Source: Glaciecola sp028401415 (GTDB lineage Bacteria; Pseudomonadota; Gammaproteobacteria; Enterobacterales; Alteromonadaceae). Taken from it: 64,000 bases of DNA. Below are positions 53,034-62,593 of the stretch, piece by piece. The stretch lies in contig NZ_CP171821.2 in the NCBI RefSeq assembly GCF_028401415.2, positions 3,348,001 to 3,412,000 of the forward strand, written 5' to 3'. A program made the position numbers and the translations under genes. Position 1 is the stretch's first letter. Each line of letters starts with the position of its first letter. The notes under the pieces are model-generated. The model was not told the origin of the DNA. It ran no database searches and was given only the letters and a program-made list of their open reading frames with translations.

Positions 53034-54419
53034 ATGTGTAAAGCTGAAAAAGCAAGCAAATGCGCTAAAGAAAAGCCTGATGCCAAACCGTCGGCCACTC
53101 AAGCTTGCCCTGTTGTCAAAAAGATAAAAGTGTTGAAGGTAGAGGTAGTGGTAGACGCGCCCAGTGACAAACAAGTCATGATGAACAAACTCGACACCAA
53201 AGTGCTAGCCACTGCCACTATGACTTATCGAGACGACTCCACTGACACCGAAGACTTAGACAAACTGCCAAAGATTAGATTTACCTACACCGACCCGGGC
53301 AATAACAATACAAAACACAACAAATCTTACAAATACGATGGCACCAATAGGCTTGGTAAGCGCGACAATACCGCTGCCGTTTTTTGGGAAGCGCATCCTG
53401 AGTCAGCGGCAACCAGCAGTGATAGTTTCAACACCATGGCAAAAGCTGATGCAAAGCCTCAACCCGGTTCGGGCGAGACGAAAACGGCCGTCGCTAAAAT
53501 TTGGTTTAAACCGTCGGGCGTTGGAGGCGATAATTTCACCATAGATGCGAGCGTATATAAACCTGACGGGACGACGAAAATATGCGACGCCAGCTCATCG
53601 GAAATCGAGGTTTGGCGGGAAATTAATTTCAACAACATTTATACGATGGACAGTGAAAGCTATATTGATGCTGCAACCAAAGATGCTGAGATCAATCCTG
53701 CCTTTAAGCCTAAAGCATACGTCGAATATACCCAAGGTACGGTGACTAAGCTGGCCAGCTCCTTAGATGTAAAATACATAGGTCTTTACAAAAGCGGCGG
53801 CGGCAGCTTGGTATGGCCTACCGACTTTTCTCCCGCAAAATTAGAAAGCACGCCCAATCAACTTGCCCCAACCGCAACGGAGTTGAGTGATTACAAAGGC
53901 ACGAATAGCGCGAAAAAGGCAGCGGCGAAAACCAAAATTGAGGCAAAAGCCCAATTGTGGTTTAGCGCAATCATTACTGCCTACCGAAAGTCGCTTGATG
54001 CATGGTTTACGGATGCAGGCATTAGCACCGCCAGCAATACCTTATTAGCCGTTAAGTACTATCATCCGAAGCTATCAGGGCAGAGCGATGGGGCAACGAC
54101 CTTTTGGCCTGCTGGCATTCAGATAAATGTTGCCAATCCGGGCTCAGGCTTAACCAACAACAAGCATCCCGATGATACAACTTGGCGAGAAGTGCAGGGC
54201 TTTAATCGCGGCAAAATAGTGGTGATTTTTAAAAACTATGGTACCGCAGCCCGGCTCAAAATTATCTGTCGGCATGAAATTGGCCATGCAACAAAAAGCG
54301 AATTTGAGCGAGACTTGTTTGGTACGGGCGATCATTCGTCAAGCAAACTTATGACGCCATACGGCAGTGCATCTACCTTTAGCGCAGCCGATATCAAAAT
54401 ACTGCGTGGAATAGCATGA
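53034..54419 (+). CDS. HEIGH-motif zinc metallopeptidase, candidate secreted toxin
   Basis: A 461-residue protein without an obvious signal peptide; the N-terminus is Cys/Lys-rich (MCKAEKASKCAKEK). Two beta-rich blocks lie at about 30-190. Near the C-terminus RHEIGHATKS gives H414, E415 and H418; GTGDHSSSKLMTPYG then supplies a likely third ligand (H434) and a Met-turn (M440), as in matrixin-type metzincins but with a longer spacer (15 residues between H418 and H434). The stop overlaps the start of an exported protein by 4 bp. The layout suggests a toxin plus partner; no type VI core gene is in the window. Function inferred. Confidence 0.7.
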   Translation: MCKAEKASKCAKEKPDAKPSATQACPVVKKIKVLKVEVVVDAPSDKQVMMNKLDTKVLATATMTYRDDSTDTEDLDKLPKIRFTYTDPGNNNTKHNKSYKYDGTNRLGKRDNTAAVFWEAHPESAATSSDSFNTMAKADAKPQPGSGETKTAVAKIWFKPSGVGGDNFTIDASVYKPDGTTKICDASSSEIEVWREINFNNIYTMDSESYIDAATKDAEINPAFKPKAYVEYTQGTVTKLASSLDVKYIGLYKSGGGSLVWPTDFSPAKLESTPNQLAPTATELSDYKGTNSAKKAAAKTKIEAKAQLWFSAIITAYRKSLDAWFTDAGISTASNTLLAVKYYHPKLSGQSDGATTFWPAGIQINVANPGSGLTNNKHPDDTTWREVQGFNRGKIVVIFKNYGTAARLKIICRHEIGHATKSEFERDLFGTGDHSSSKLMTPYGSASTFSAADIKILRGIA

Positions 54420-55135
54420 CAAGCCTGCAAAGGCATCATCTTCTAGCACTTTGTTTGCTGCATTTCAGCTTACCGGTGTTCGCTAGCAACATGGAAAACA
54501 ATATGAATATTAGCATTCAAGTAGCAATGAGCAGCGCAGTTGATCCGGTTGACTGCGTTGACGAAATGAACGTTTATCGTTTTGGCACGCAGCTGAGGCT
54601 GGCGGCGAGTTTTACCAATGAAGGCAGCGAAGTGATTTCGATAGATAACCCGCAAACGTCACAGCAGTCTCTTTTGCTTTTGAAGCGTCTTGAGGAGCAA
54701 GAGGAGGAAACGGTTTTTGAGCTTAACCCTGCCTCAATCGATGTTACAGGTGAAATTACAGCCCCCGAATCCTTCAGCGTTGAAATGCAGACTCAGCAGT
54801 CAATAGACTTTGACATCAACATAAGTGAGCGCTTTGAACAGTCGACCTTTTTACCGGGTACATACGAGGTCGCGGTGCAATATCTCGACTATCAATCTAA
54901 TACGCTTAAATATGTCGTTCGCTATAACGAAACCGCGAAGAAAAAGCTGCTAAACATAGCCATTGACGAGGGAGCGGATATTGAGATCCGCAGTTTAGCC
55001 GCTGATTTTTTGATGTCTCAGAGCGATACTAACGAGATTGAAATACTACTGCCCGAAAGAGATGAGTCGGCTGAGCAACGCGACGAGAGAGTAAAAAGAA
55101 ATGAGCTCGCCGTAAAACAGTTGTTAGAGCCTTAA
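54416..55135 (+). CDS. Exported partner of the metallopeptidase, candidate immunity protein
   Basis: A 239-residue protein with a signal peptide (LLALCLLHFSLPVFA). The mature part is a beta-rich domain (DEMNVYRFGTQLRLAASFTN, YEVAVQYLDYQ) ending in a charged helical tail. It overlaps the metallopeptidase gene by ATGA, so it is made in step with it. An exported, coupled partner beside a toxin-like enzyme is a typical position for a periplasmic immunity protein or inhibitor. This is inference; no family is recognised. Confidence 0.6.
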   Translation: MTSLQRHHLLALCLLHFSLPVFASNMENNMNISIQVAMSSAVDPVDCVDEMNVYRFGTQLRLAASFTNEGSEVISIDNPQTSQQSLLLLKRLEEQEEETVFELNPASIDVTGEITAPESFSVEMQTQQSIDFDINISERFEQSTFLPGTYEVAVQYLDYQSNTLKYVVRYNETAKKKLLNIAIDEGADIEIRSLAADFLMSQSDTNEIEILLPERDESAEQRDERVKRNELAVKQLLEP

Positions 55136-55227
55136 TCGCAGGTCCAAATAAACCATTTAGCCAACATTGCTCTTTAGTAAATCTAGATTAGACTAAAGCT
55201 CAGCGAAGTTGTATCGAAAGGTATGAA

Positions 55228-56769
55228 ATGTATATAAAAGTGAAAGCTTCTTCACATCTGATGGCGCTTTTTTTTGTCTTGGTTTCCCTAGCAGCGTTAA
55301 GCGCATGTTCGCCAACAAATTATTCCACAAGCTCTGACAATGATGCAGGTTTTGAAGCGCTTAGCGGTGAGCCGCAAGTGGCAAAGATTACCGAAACATC
55401 CATTCTCACTCTTCAGTCACATGTATCAGATGGCACGGGTGACATGTTTAATGGAAAAAGACGATTTGCAGGCTCTTTAGGTGCCCATGGGATTACCTAC
55501 AATGGGTATCAATACATTGTTTACTATGAGGGTAAAAATCGAAATCTGCCAAAAAGTGAGCAATTTGCTGAGGTCGTCATCGCGCGCAGGGCAGTGGGCA
55601 CACTAAGCTGGGAACGCAGTGTATTACAACATTATAAAATAAGGTCAGAGGATGCTCATAACCGCTCTACTATTGGTATATCGGCCGAAGACGGCACAAT
55701 ACACATCGCCTTTGATCATCACAATCAAGAGCGATTGAATTATGCACGCACATTACCCGGTGTTGCCAATCAACCAGAACAGCAAATATGGGATAACGGC
55801 GTTTTTACCTACACGCCTAACCTTGGATTAGACGATGATGTTGGTATTGTCACCTATCCATCACTTAAGTCGGTGCCGGGTGGCACTGTGGTTTTGTATT
55901 ATCGCGATGGCCTGTCTTATGGCGGCGACAAGCGTCTTGCTTATTACGACAGTAAAAACAGCAAGTGGGATTGGGTAAGGGAGTTATCAACTCGCTATGG
56001 GAGTTATTTAGGTGTTGAGGACGAACGAGGTCCTTATCTGGCAGGCGGCATTCAAGTTGCGCAGGATAAAACACTCATGATGTCGTGGCTGTGGCGTGAA
56101 ACCAGCTTAGGATGTGCACATAGACGCGAACGTGTGGATGAAAAGATGTGCAATCAAGGCGTATATTTTGCAAAGAGTACTGACTTCGGACAAACATGGC
56201 AAAGCGCAACAGGAACCAAGATTGCTGATTTAACACGCAACGAGCCCATCTCCATAGACACGATTGGAGGTCCCTTGATTCCAGTGCCGCATCAAGCAAG
56301 GCCTTCAAATGTGTTAAATCGCTCGGTTATTGATCCGGTAACAGGGCAGTTTCATCTATTTTTGTCACATCTTGAAAAGCCATATAACGACATCGAAAAT
56401 CGGAAAGTTTATCACTATCAAATAGAGCCAGATGGCGCTTGGACAGGTAGTGAAACATCCTTCGCTGCACGCAGTGTTGAGCTCGCGCTTTTGGGCAACA
56501 ATTTGTATGCGTTTTCAGGACGAAATAAAACTGAAATATTTGTTGCGACGCGAGAAGATGGCTTTAGCACTTGGCAACAGATCCCGTTTTCGCTTGATGC
56601 TGACGTGACCGACATTTTAGGAATTGAGGACATAGTTGGTGGCTACACTACATGGGATTTATCTCGCCTTGCAGAGGGAAAGGTAAGCGCATTATGGCAC
56701 CAAGCAAGCCCTGATCTAAAGCTTGGCATAGCAACTCCTCTGACAGTTATTGATTTCACTTTAGAGTAG
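55228..56769 (+). CDS. BNR_4-type beta-propeller lipoprotein, possible polysaccharide lyase
   Basis: A 513-residue lipoprotein (signal ending LSACSPT). The body is a seven-bladed propeller of the BNR_4 family: SEDAHNRSTIGISAEDG (about residue 140), AFDHHNQERLNYAR (about 160) and later blades with the repeated S-x-D-x-G-x-T-W pattern (KSTDFGQTWQS). BNR_4 proteins include ulvan lyases of marine bacteria (PL24/PL25 type). The active-site His and Tyr cannot be assigned without alignment, so the lyase call is tentative. Own transcription unit; a degraded coding stretch follows. Confidence 0.68.
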   Translation: MYIKVKASSHLMALFFVLVSLAALSACSPTNYSTSSDNDAGFEALSGEPQVAKITETSILTLQSHVSDGTGDMFNGKRRFAGSLGAHGITYNGYQYIVYYEGKNRNLPKSEQFAEVVIARRAVGTLSWERSVLQHYKIRSEDAHNRSTIGISAEDGTIHIAFDHHNQERLNYARTLPGVANQPEQQIWDNGVFTYTPNLGLDDDVGIVTYPSLKSVPGGTVVLYYRDGLSYGGDKRLAYYDSKNSKWDWVRELSTRYGSYLGVEDERGPYLAGGIQVAQDKTLMMSWLWRETSLGCAHRRERVDEKMCNQGVYFAKSTDFGQTWQSATGTKIADLTRNEPISIDTIGGPLIPVPHQARPSNVLNRSVIDPVTGQFHLFLSHLEKPYNDIENRKVYHYQIEPDGAWTGSETSFAARSVELALLGNNLYAFSGRNKTEIFVATREDGFSTWQQIPFSLDADVTDILGIEDIVGGYTTWDLSRLAEGKVSALWHQASPDLKLGIATPLTVIDFTLE

Positions 56770-56794
56770 ATGAGCTGTTATATAACGCATCTAA

Positions 56795-57180
56795 TTGGGT
56801 GTATTACATGGTTACTTGCATTCGCGCTTTTTTATAAGCGGAAGAGATGATGGGCTTGTGCCTTTGCATAGCGCCAGTGGGTCGGCGCGTAAAGAATCTA
56901 TTCAATCGTGTAGTCGCAAAATTAAAATTGATGGAAAACTCGTGCGAGCTGATGGGCCGAAAACGCTGAAATATAATTAACCCGAACTCTGGATAAGAGG
57001 CAGTGCAGGAATATAAACAACAAGACAAAGTTTGTGCATGCCACTGACGGTGTTTTGGTGTTTTCAGTTGATGAAAAAATCAAAACAAAAGGATTTTGGA
57101 AGTTTAAATCGCGATACCGAACCATCGTAAAACCAAAGGGAAAGTTAGCAGCAGAATTTGCGATTGAAGAGCTCAATTGA
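56795..57180 (+). pseudogene. Degraded coding stretch of unknown origin
   Basis: Two plus-strand frames carry protein-like sequence without a common frame: KIKIDGKLVRADGPKTLKYN (to a stop at 56980) and, after a shift, KFVHATDGVLVFSVDEKIK and SRYRTIVKPKGKLAAEFAIE, ending at the TGA at 57180. This looks like the broken C-terminal part of one gene. I cannot name the family. It fills the gap between the BNR_4 gene and the kinase. Confidence 0.4.
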
Positions 57181-57189
57181 CGCCGTAAG

Positions 57190-59925
57190 CTATGTTTTTG
57201 GCAAATATTTATCCATCGCAAGACGCAGGGTTTCTCGTTTAATCGGCTTGGTCAAATAATCGTTCATACCGCTTTGTTGGGCGTTGATATGATCTTCTCG
57301 CATAGCGTTAGCCGATAAACCAATGATAATAAGCTCTGTGTGCCCCATCTCCCTAATCTTGCGAGTCGCTTGCATACCGTCTAATACTGGCATTTGTATA
57401 TCCATTAAGATCAAATCGTAGTGTGGGGAGTTTTGAACTTTTGTAACTGCTTGCTCACCGTCTTCTGCAATGTCAAAGCTTAAGCCGAATGAGTGCAGCA
57501 TTTCACCTGCTACCATTTGATTGATGTTATTGTCTTCCACCAATAACACATGCCCACGATAGGTTTGTACATTTATACTAGCGGCCTGACTGGTAGTTCG
57601 ATTAAGGTCATTTGAATGACTCGCGAAAAAAGTATCTGAGCCGTACAATTTGTTTGCAAACACGTAAAACTCGGTAGGCGTGAATGGATGTGAAATAATG
57701 GGACACTGCCATTGAGTAGCTAGGATCGTTTTTAGTTGTTCGGGCTGCGTATTGGTGATGCACCCGAACTGAATTTGCCTACTCTTAAGCACCCCAATAC
57801 TGGGTTGCATTTTACGGCATTGTTTGCCATCGCTTATATCAATGAGAAGCAGTTTATTGTCAGATATTTGCTGCGTTAGCTCTTCAAACTCTTCGTGACT
57901 ATAGTATTGAATCTCAGACGAGATACGCCGCAGATAATCATGCTCAAGCAGTCTGCTGCTTTCATCGGATACATAAGCAATAGATTTATCAAAGGCGTTG
58001 CTATCGTCCATCAGTGTTTGTGGTTCGGGTTCATGCTCGAGTTTGAAGGTGCATGTAAACTCACTGCCTTCAGTCAATGCTGAGCTTGCATACACCTCAC
58101 CATCCATCAGTTCACACAGTTGTTTAACAATTGACAAACCTAAACCGGTGCCACCAAATTCGCGACTCGTAGAGCCATCGGCCTGACTGAATGGAGAGAA
58201 TATGCGAGATAGCTGTTCTTCAGACATTCCAATTCCGGTATCAGCAACTGATACGTGTAAGTAAAAGTGTTCACTGCTCTTGCAAGCTTTAGATGCAAAG
58301 CTAAGGGATACGCCACCATGTTGAGTGAATTTAATGGCGTTATTGACAACATTAAGTACCACTTGAGAAATTCGCAGAGGATCGCCAATTGCATTTGTTG
58401 GCAAATCCGGCTCAACATGTAAACGTAAATTAAGTTTTTTTTCCGAAGCTTTCAACGAAGCGACGGCTAACAAGCTATCAAATAAGGAGGCAAAGGAAAA
58501 ATAGCTATTTTCAATCTCGAGCTTACCCGCTTCAATCTTTGAAAAATCGAGTATATCGTTGATAACATTTAATAAAATCTGACTCGAATAGTGTATTTTG
58601 TTCAAGTTCTCCCTAACCGATGAACTGAGCTCTTGATCCAATGAAATATCCACAAGGCCAATGATTGCATTCATTGGCGTGCGTATTTCATGACTCATAT
58701 TGGCCAAAAATATGCTTTTTGATGCATTGGCCTTTTCAGCCTGGTCTTTGGCTTCTTGGAATTGCTGATTGAGTATTGTTTGTTGTTCATTCAAAAGCTG
58801 TGATTCGCTTAGCAGCTCACGTGTTTGTGCATTTCGCGCGTTAAAGACTTTAGCCGCTTTTGCTAACTGTCCTATTTCGTCTTTGCGATGCGCCGCTGGT
58901 ATTTCGGATATCTCAGCGTCGCGCGCGATTTTTTCGAATACTGAGGTTATGGATAAGATAGGATTAATTATACGATTAGCGATGAAAAGACCAATAAGCG
59001 CTGTCACGGCGATGGCAATTACAGAGTATAAATTTAGACTGGTTTGCGCCGCCACGATTGCGCCAGTGATGGTACTGTTTTGCACTTGCGAAAATTCTTG
59101 AGTCGTTTTTGATAAATCTTGAGCAAGATACAAAAACTCATTTGCAGACCCTGCCATCACAACATTGACGAGAAACAAGTAGCCCTGAGTGGTCAAAGTC
59201 AATTGGGTAAACTCCGAACTGATTTGAGTGATAGATGTATCGATTTGTTGTTTGCTTTTGGTTGGCAAGTTGCTCTGTTGAATTGCCTTTTGGGCAATGT
59301 CGATATTGTCTGAAAAGCTATTTTTCAAATCCACACTGGGCGCGAGCAAATATTGAAAGGCTTTGTTTTCTGCCATTGATAAGTGATATTTGAAAAGGTT
59401 GAGAGCCTGTGTTTCTTCCTCAAACATCAAGCTCTCTGATAGTGCAATAAGGGTGTTTAAGCCGTCAAGTACACCGTTTTCGAAATGATTGTCGCGAGCG
59501 TTTCTTCCTTCCACTACGCTATCAAAGTTTTCCTCGTAGTCGAGTAAGTGCCCTTTCATCGCTTCAATTGTGCTTAAATTTTCAATGGTCGTGAGTTGCT
59601 TAGGAAGGTTGGTTACCAAATCATCCAAACGAACGCGTATCTTGTCGACTAAAGTATCAAATCGATTAATAGATGATTGACTACCCGTATCTTTGAACAC
59701 TAATACATGGCGCTGCAAATTAAGAACGTCTCGCTCAAGCTCCCTGACTAATTGTTCTTCTTGGGTTGCGTCTTGGTACGCGGAAAGAGAATCGATTAAG
59801 GATTGCTGATTAACTTTGGTAAATACAAGCTGGGCGGCGAGTAGAAATACAATAAACGCTAGGAACAGCCAGATCTGCGTTTTAAGTGACACTACACAAT
59901 GCCTGAATAAAGTGACAAAGGACAC
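57190..59925 (-). CDS. Hybrid histidine kinase with a periplasmic helical sensor
   Basis: A 911-residue membrane kinase. Spans lie at about 17-36 and 296-316; between them is a 260-residue, all-helical periplasmic sensor. Next come HAMP (about 317-365), a coiled coil, HisKA with the phosphoacceptor H412 in MSHEIRTPMN, and HATPase with NAIKFTQHGG, DTGIGM and GGTGLGLSI. A degenerate middle domain (about 645-760) is followed by a receiver with E797/D798 and phospho-Asp D842 (LMDIQMPVLDG). No HPt is attached, so an external one is needed. It sits 36 bp after a gene for a periplasmic binding protein, as in TorT/TorS-like sensing pairs; that partnership is inferred. Confidence 0.9.
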   Translation of the reverse strand: MSFVTLFRHCVVSLKTQIWLFLAFIVFLLAAQLVFTKVNQQSLIDSLSAYQDATQEEQLVRELERDVLNLQRHVLVFKDTGSQSSINRFDTLVDKIRVRLDDLVTNLPKQLTTIENLSTIEAMKGHLLDYEENFDSVVEGRNARDNHFENGVLDGLNTLIALSESLMFEEETQALNLFKYHLSMAENKAFQYLLAPSVDLKNSFSDNIDIAQKAIQQSNLPTKSKQQIDTSITQISSEFTQLTLTTQGYLFLVNVVMAGSANEFLYLAQDLSKTTQEFSQVQNSTITGAIVAAQTSLNLYSVIAIAVTALIGLFIANRIINPILSITSVFEKIARDAEISEIPAAHRKDEIGQLAKAAKVFNARNAQTRELLSESQLLNEQQTILNQQFQEAKDQAEKANASKSIFLANMSHEIRTPMNAIIGLVDISLDQELSSSVRENLNKIHYSSQILLNVINDILDFSKIEAGKLEIENSYFSFASLFDSLLAVASLKASEKKLNLRLHVEPDLPTNAIGDPLRISQVVLNVVNNAIKFTQHGGVSLSFASKACKSSEHFYLHVSVADTGIGMSEEQLSRIFSPFSQADGSTSREFGGTGLGLSIVKQLCELMDGEVYASSALTEGSEFTCTFKLEHEPEPQTLMDDSNAFDKSIAYVSDESSRLLEHDYLRRISSEIQYYSHEEFEELTQQISDNKLLLIDISDGKQCRKMQPSIGVLKSRQIQFGCITNTQPEQLKTILATQWQCPIISHPFTPTEFYVFANKLYGSDTFFASHSNDLNRTTSQAASINVQTYRGHVLLVEDNNINQMVAGEMLHSFGLSFDIAEDGEQAVTKVQNSPHYDLILMDIQMPVLDGMQATRKIREMGHTELIIIGLSANAMREDHINAQQSGMNDYLTKPIKRETLRLAMDKYLPKT

Positions 59926-59961
59926 CCTAAGGATGAAGTTAAGGTCATCATATAAAATGCA

Positions 59962-61236
59962 CTAAGCACTGAGAAACTCGTACCATTTTTGCAGGCTGTA
60001 CTCATAGGTTGGCATGACGGTATTCCAAACTGCCACATTTTCAAATCGTTTCTCGTAACTTCCACCCGTTCGTAACGTCCCTGCTGCTACTGACACTTTA
60101 CCATCGGTACCTTTAAGCGCTGTTGCAGCCGCGTTACCCTCATACCAGTATGCGTATTCAGCCTGACTTAAATATTCTTTTGAGCGTTGAGGATTAGAGA
60201 TATAGTAACCCTGACGGGCGATAAAGGCACCAGGCCACCCTGATAGCCACCAATTCATATATTCGTATGCTACGTCCTTCATTCTGCCAGTAGTTGCGCT
60301 TGAAAGGCACATTACACCATGCCAGCCACGATATCCTTCTTTAGGAGCGGCAAAGGTGACAGGCACATTTTGTCCATTGAGACTTGATACTGCCGGAGAG
60401 AACATACTCTCAATGACTACTCTGTCAGACTTCATAAACCTCACGGACTCGGGCACTGATGTCCAAAAACCACTAAAATGTCCGCGTTGCTTGTATTGAA
60501 TAAGGACCTCAAATAGCTGATCCAATTCGCGTTTAGTCATAGCGCCCATATCAGAGAATGAAACAAGCTCTCTGGCTTGCGCTGCTAAGGCCAAATCAAA
60601 CAGCCCGATCGTGGGCGCATTTACAATTGCCACTTTGCCTTGATAATTGGGGTCTAGTAGCCATCCCCAACTTTCAGTTTCGTATGGGATCCCTTTTTCA
60701 ATGACATTGGTGTTATAGCCAAACGAATCTACATTATGCACATAAGGCAAAAAGCTCGCGTGCTCACTTGGCTTATCACTTAGCTCGCCATTGTCTTGAA
60801 CATTCAGCAATTTGTAAGGGGCATCTCCCGCGCCAATTTTGGCATTAGGACTTACGCGCCCTGTTTTGCATAAGCTATTTATTTCATCCCAATACTTTAT
60901 TTTTGACTTTTCAATTTTCTGAATGGCATTAGAGCGCCAAAGCACATTAATGCTATTTGACCACTGTTCGTAGAGATCAAAGCTCTGTGGGTTAGTAGAC
61001 GCCTTTTGTAAAACCGCAGCACTCCCTTTTGCTTCAAACTCAAGATCAATACCAAGGTCGTGCATGGCTTTCTGTCGCAATTCTTCTTGCAGCGTTACAT
61101 GTGTGCCCATTACACGAAGCTTTGGTTTTGCTTTGCCGATAGAAAAGGCGCTAACAGGCAGGGTGGCGGTGGCAAGTGCGGCGCCAGCCGCTTTGCTAAT
61201 TGTCTTTATGGCATTTCGGCGGTCTATGGAGGGCAT
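59962..61236 (-). CDS. Periplasmic solute-binding protein, orphan, likely sensor partner
   Basis: A 424-residue protein with a Tat-like signal (SIDRRNAIKTISKAAG). The fold is that of the PotD/spermidine-putrescine-type extracellular binding proteins: LRVMGTHVTLQEEL, LYEQWSNSINVLWRSN, LLDPNYQGKVAIVNAPTIGL, WWLSGWPGAFIARQGYYI. No ABC permease or ATPase gene is near; instead the hybrid kinase follows, 36 bp on. It therefore probably presents a ligand to the kinase rather than feeding a transporter. The ligand is unknown. Divergent from the NIPSNAP gene. Confidence 0.82.
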   Translation of the reverse strand: MPSIDRRNAIKTISKAAGAALATATLPVSAFSIGKAKPKLRVMGTHVTLQEELRQKAMHDLGIDLEFEAKGSAAVLQKASTNPQSFDLYEQWSNSINVLWRSNAIQKIEKSKIKYWDEINSLCKTGRVSPNAKIGAGDAPYKLLNVQDNGELSDKPSEHASFLPYVHNVDSFGYNTNVIEKGIPYETESWGWLLDPNYQGKVAIVNAPTIGLFDLALAAQARELVSFSDMGAMTKRELDQLFEVLIQYKQRGHFSGFWTSVPESVRFMKSDRVVIESMFSPAVSSLNGQNVPVTFAAPKEGYRGWHGVMCLSSATTGRMKDVAYEYMNWWLSGWPGAFIARQGYYISNPQRSKEYLSQAEYAYWYEGNAAATALKGTDGKVSVAAGTLRTGGSYEKRFENVAVWNTVMPTYEYSLQKWYEFLSA

Positions 61237-61478
61237 TGTTCACCTTCAGTTATTTACGCGAGAGACTAAACGTGCATATGTTGCAAAAACTGAACGCACA
61301 TATAGTTTATTTCTAAACGCTGCTCCTTTGTTTATTTAACTTCCCTTGTTGTTTCTCATCTTTCTTTGATTTAAACACAAAGCAATACTGATGCCAATGT
61401 CGAATGACATTTGAGAGCAACGCCAATCGCCACCGTTTTGTGATAGGCTCGTCTCACTCAACCTAAGGTATTTGCGCG

Positions 61479-61892
61479 ATGACATCCAATCCACTTTTAT
61501 ACGTTCTGCTAGGAGCTATGCTGATTGTCATGAGCTTTTGCTCATTCGGTCACGATCATGACTTAAGGTCTCCCGTCTTTGAAATGCGAACCTATACCAC
61601 ATATGACGGTAAATTAGATGCGCTTGACGCACGCTTTCGCGACCATACCACCGCACTGTTTGAAAAACACGGTATGAAAAATATTGGGTACTGGATCCCC
61701 ACAGACCAAGCTAACACGCTAATTTACGTTCTCTCTCACAAGAGTAGAGAAGCAGCAGGGGAGTCTTGGAAAGCGTTTATTAATGATCCGCAGTGGAAAG
61801 CTGCCTACCAGGCGTCAATTGCAGATGGCAAGCTCGTATCAAATATTGATAGCGTATTTATGAATGCGACGGATTATTCAGACATCAGATAA
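61479..61892 (+). CDS. NIPSNAP-family protein, exported
   Basis: A 137-residue protein with an N-terminal signal or anchor (LYVLLGAMLIVMSFCSFG). The NIPSNAP domain follows: VFEMRTYTTYDGKLDALDAR, FRDHTTALFEKHGMKNIGYW and SWKAFINDPQWKAAYQ. These are ferredoxin-like alpha/beta barrels without a general known reaction. Stand-alone; a short hairpin (GCATCC/GGATGC, just after the stop) has no T-run. Confidence 0.82.
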   Translation: MTSNPLLYVLLGAMLIVMSFCSFGHDHDLRSPVFEMRTYTTYDGKLDALDARFRDHTTALFEKHGMKNIGYWIPTDQANTLIYVLSHKSREAAGESWKAFINDPQWKAAYQASIADGKLVSNIDSVFMNATDYSDIR

Positions 61893-62170
61893 GCGCATCC
61901 AACCATGGATGCACTTGCGATACTTTACTGGCATGCTCGCCTGCTATAGTGCAAGCAATTCTCATATTTTTCGTGAAGTTCAGTCACCCCACGCTTTTTT
62001 CAATACGAGTTTGCATCCAGTTTGTATTGTGAGGCGGGTGGCTGAAAGCCCTTCTAAAGGTTCATAAGGTTTTTCCGATACTTAATTAAGCTTTTATCGA
62101 AATATAAAAGCTAAACGAATCTGAACATATGAAGATTCGCTCAAAATTACGTTATTCAATGGAGAAACAC

Positions 62171-62584
62171 ATGTTATTAAAACGCGCCGTTGCGCTTCTT
62201 GCTTTGCTATGGCTAAGCTTTGCTTCATCAGCTCAAGTAAGCGTGATAGTCCACCCCTCTAATACAAGCGCAATAGACAGTAAGAATGTTCAACGCATAT
62301 TTTTAGGAAAAGATAAAAAATTTGCGAATGGCTCAGAAATTGTTGCCCTTAATCTTACACCCGACAGTGACGCGCGCGCTTACTTTGATGAAAACATCGT
62401 AGGTCGTTCAACCAGTCAGGTATCTGCCTATTGGTCGAAGCTTGTTTTTACGGGTAAAGGTATTCCCCCTAAAGAGGTCGCTAGCGACCAAGAAGTAATC
62501 GATTTGGTTTCACAGAACCCTGCGATCATTGGTTATGTCAGCACTGCATCTGTTACTGATGCAGTGAAAGTTGTTGAGCTATAG
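62171..62584 (+). CDS. Short PstS-like periplasmic phosphate-binding-type protein (second copy)
   Basis: A 137-residue exported protein from ATG 62171 (GGAGAAACAC ahead; signal MLLKRAVALLALLWLSFASSA). A longer frame from 62129 lacks a signal at its start. Same single-lobe family as 18268: VIVHPSNTSAID, VQRIFLGKDKKFANG, RSTSQVSAYWSKLVFTGKG. The C-terminal halves of the two copies are almost identical, the N-termini more diverged. It precedes a porin by 9 bp, as in the first copy. Confidence 0.8.
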   Translation: MLLKRAVALLALLWLSFASSAQVSVIVHPSNTSAIDSKNVQRIFLGKDKKFANGSEIVALNLTPDSDARAYFDENIVGRSTSQVSAYWSKLVFTGKGIPPKEVASDQEVIDLVSQNPAIIGYVSTASVTDAVKVVEL

Positions 62585-62593
62585 GAGATTCAG

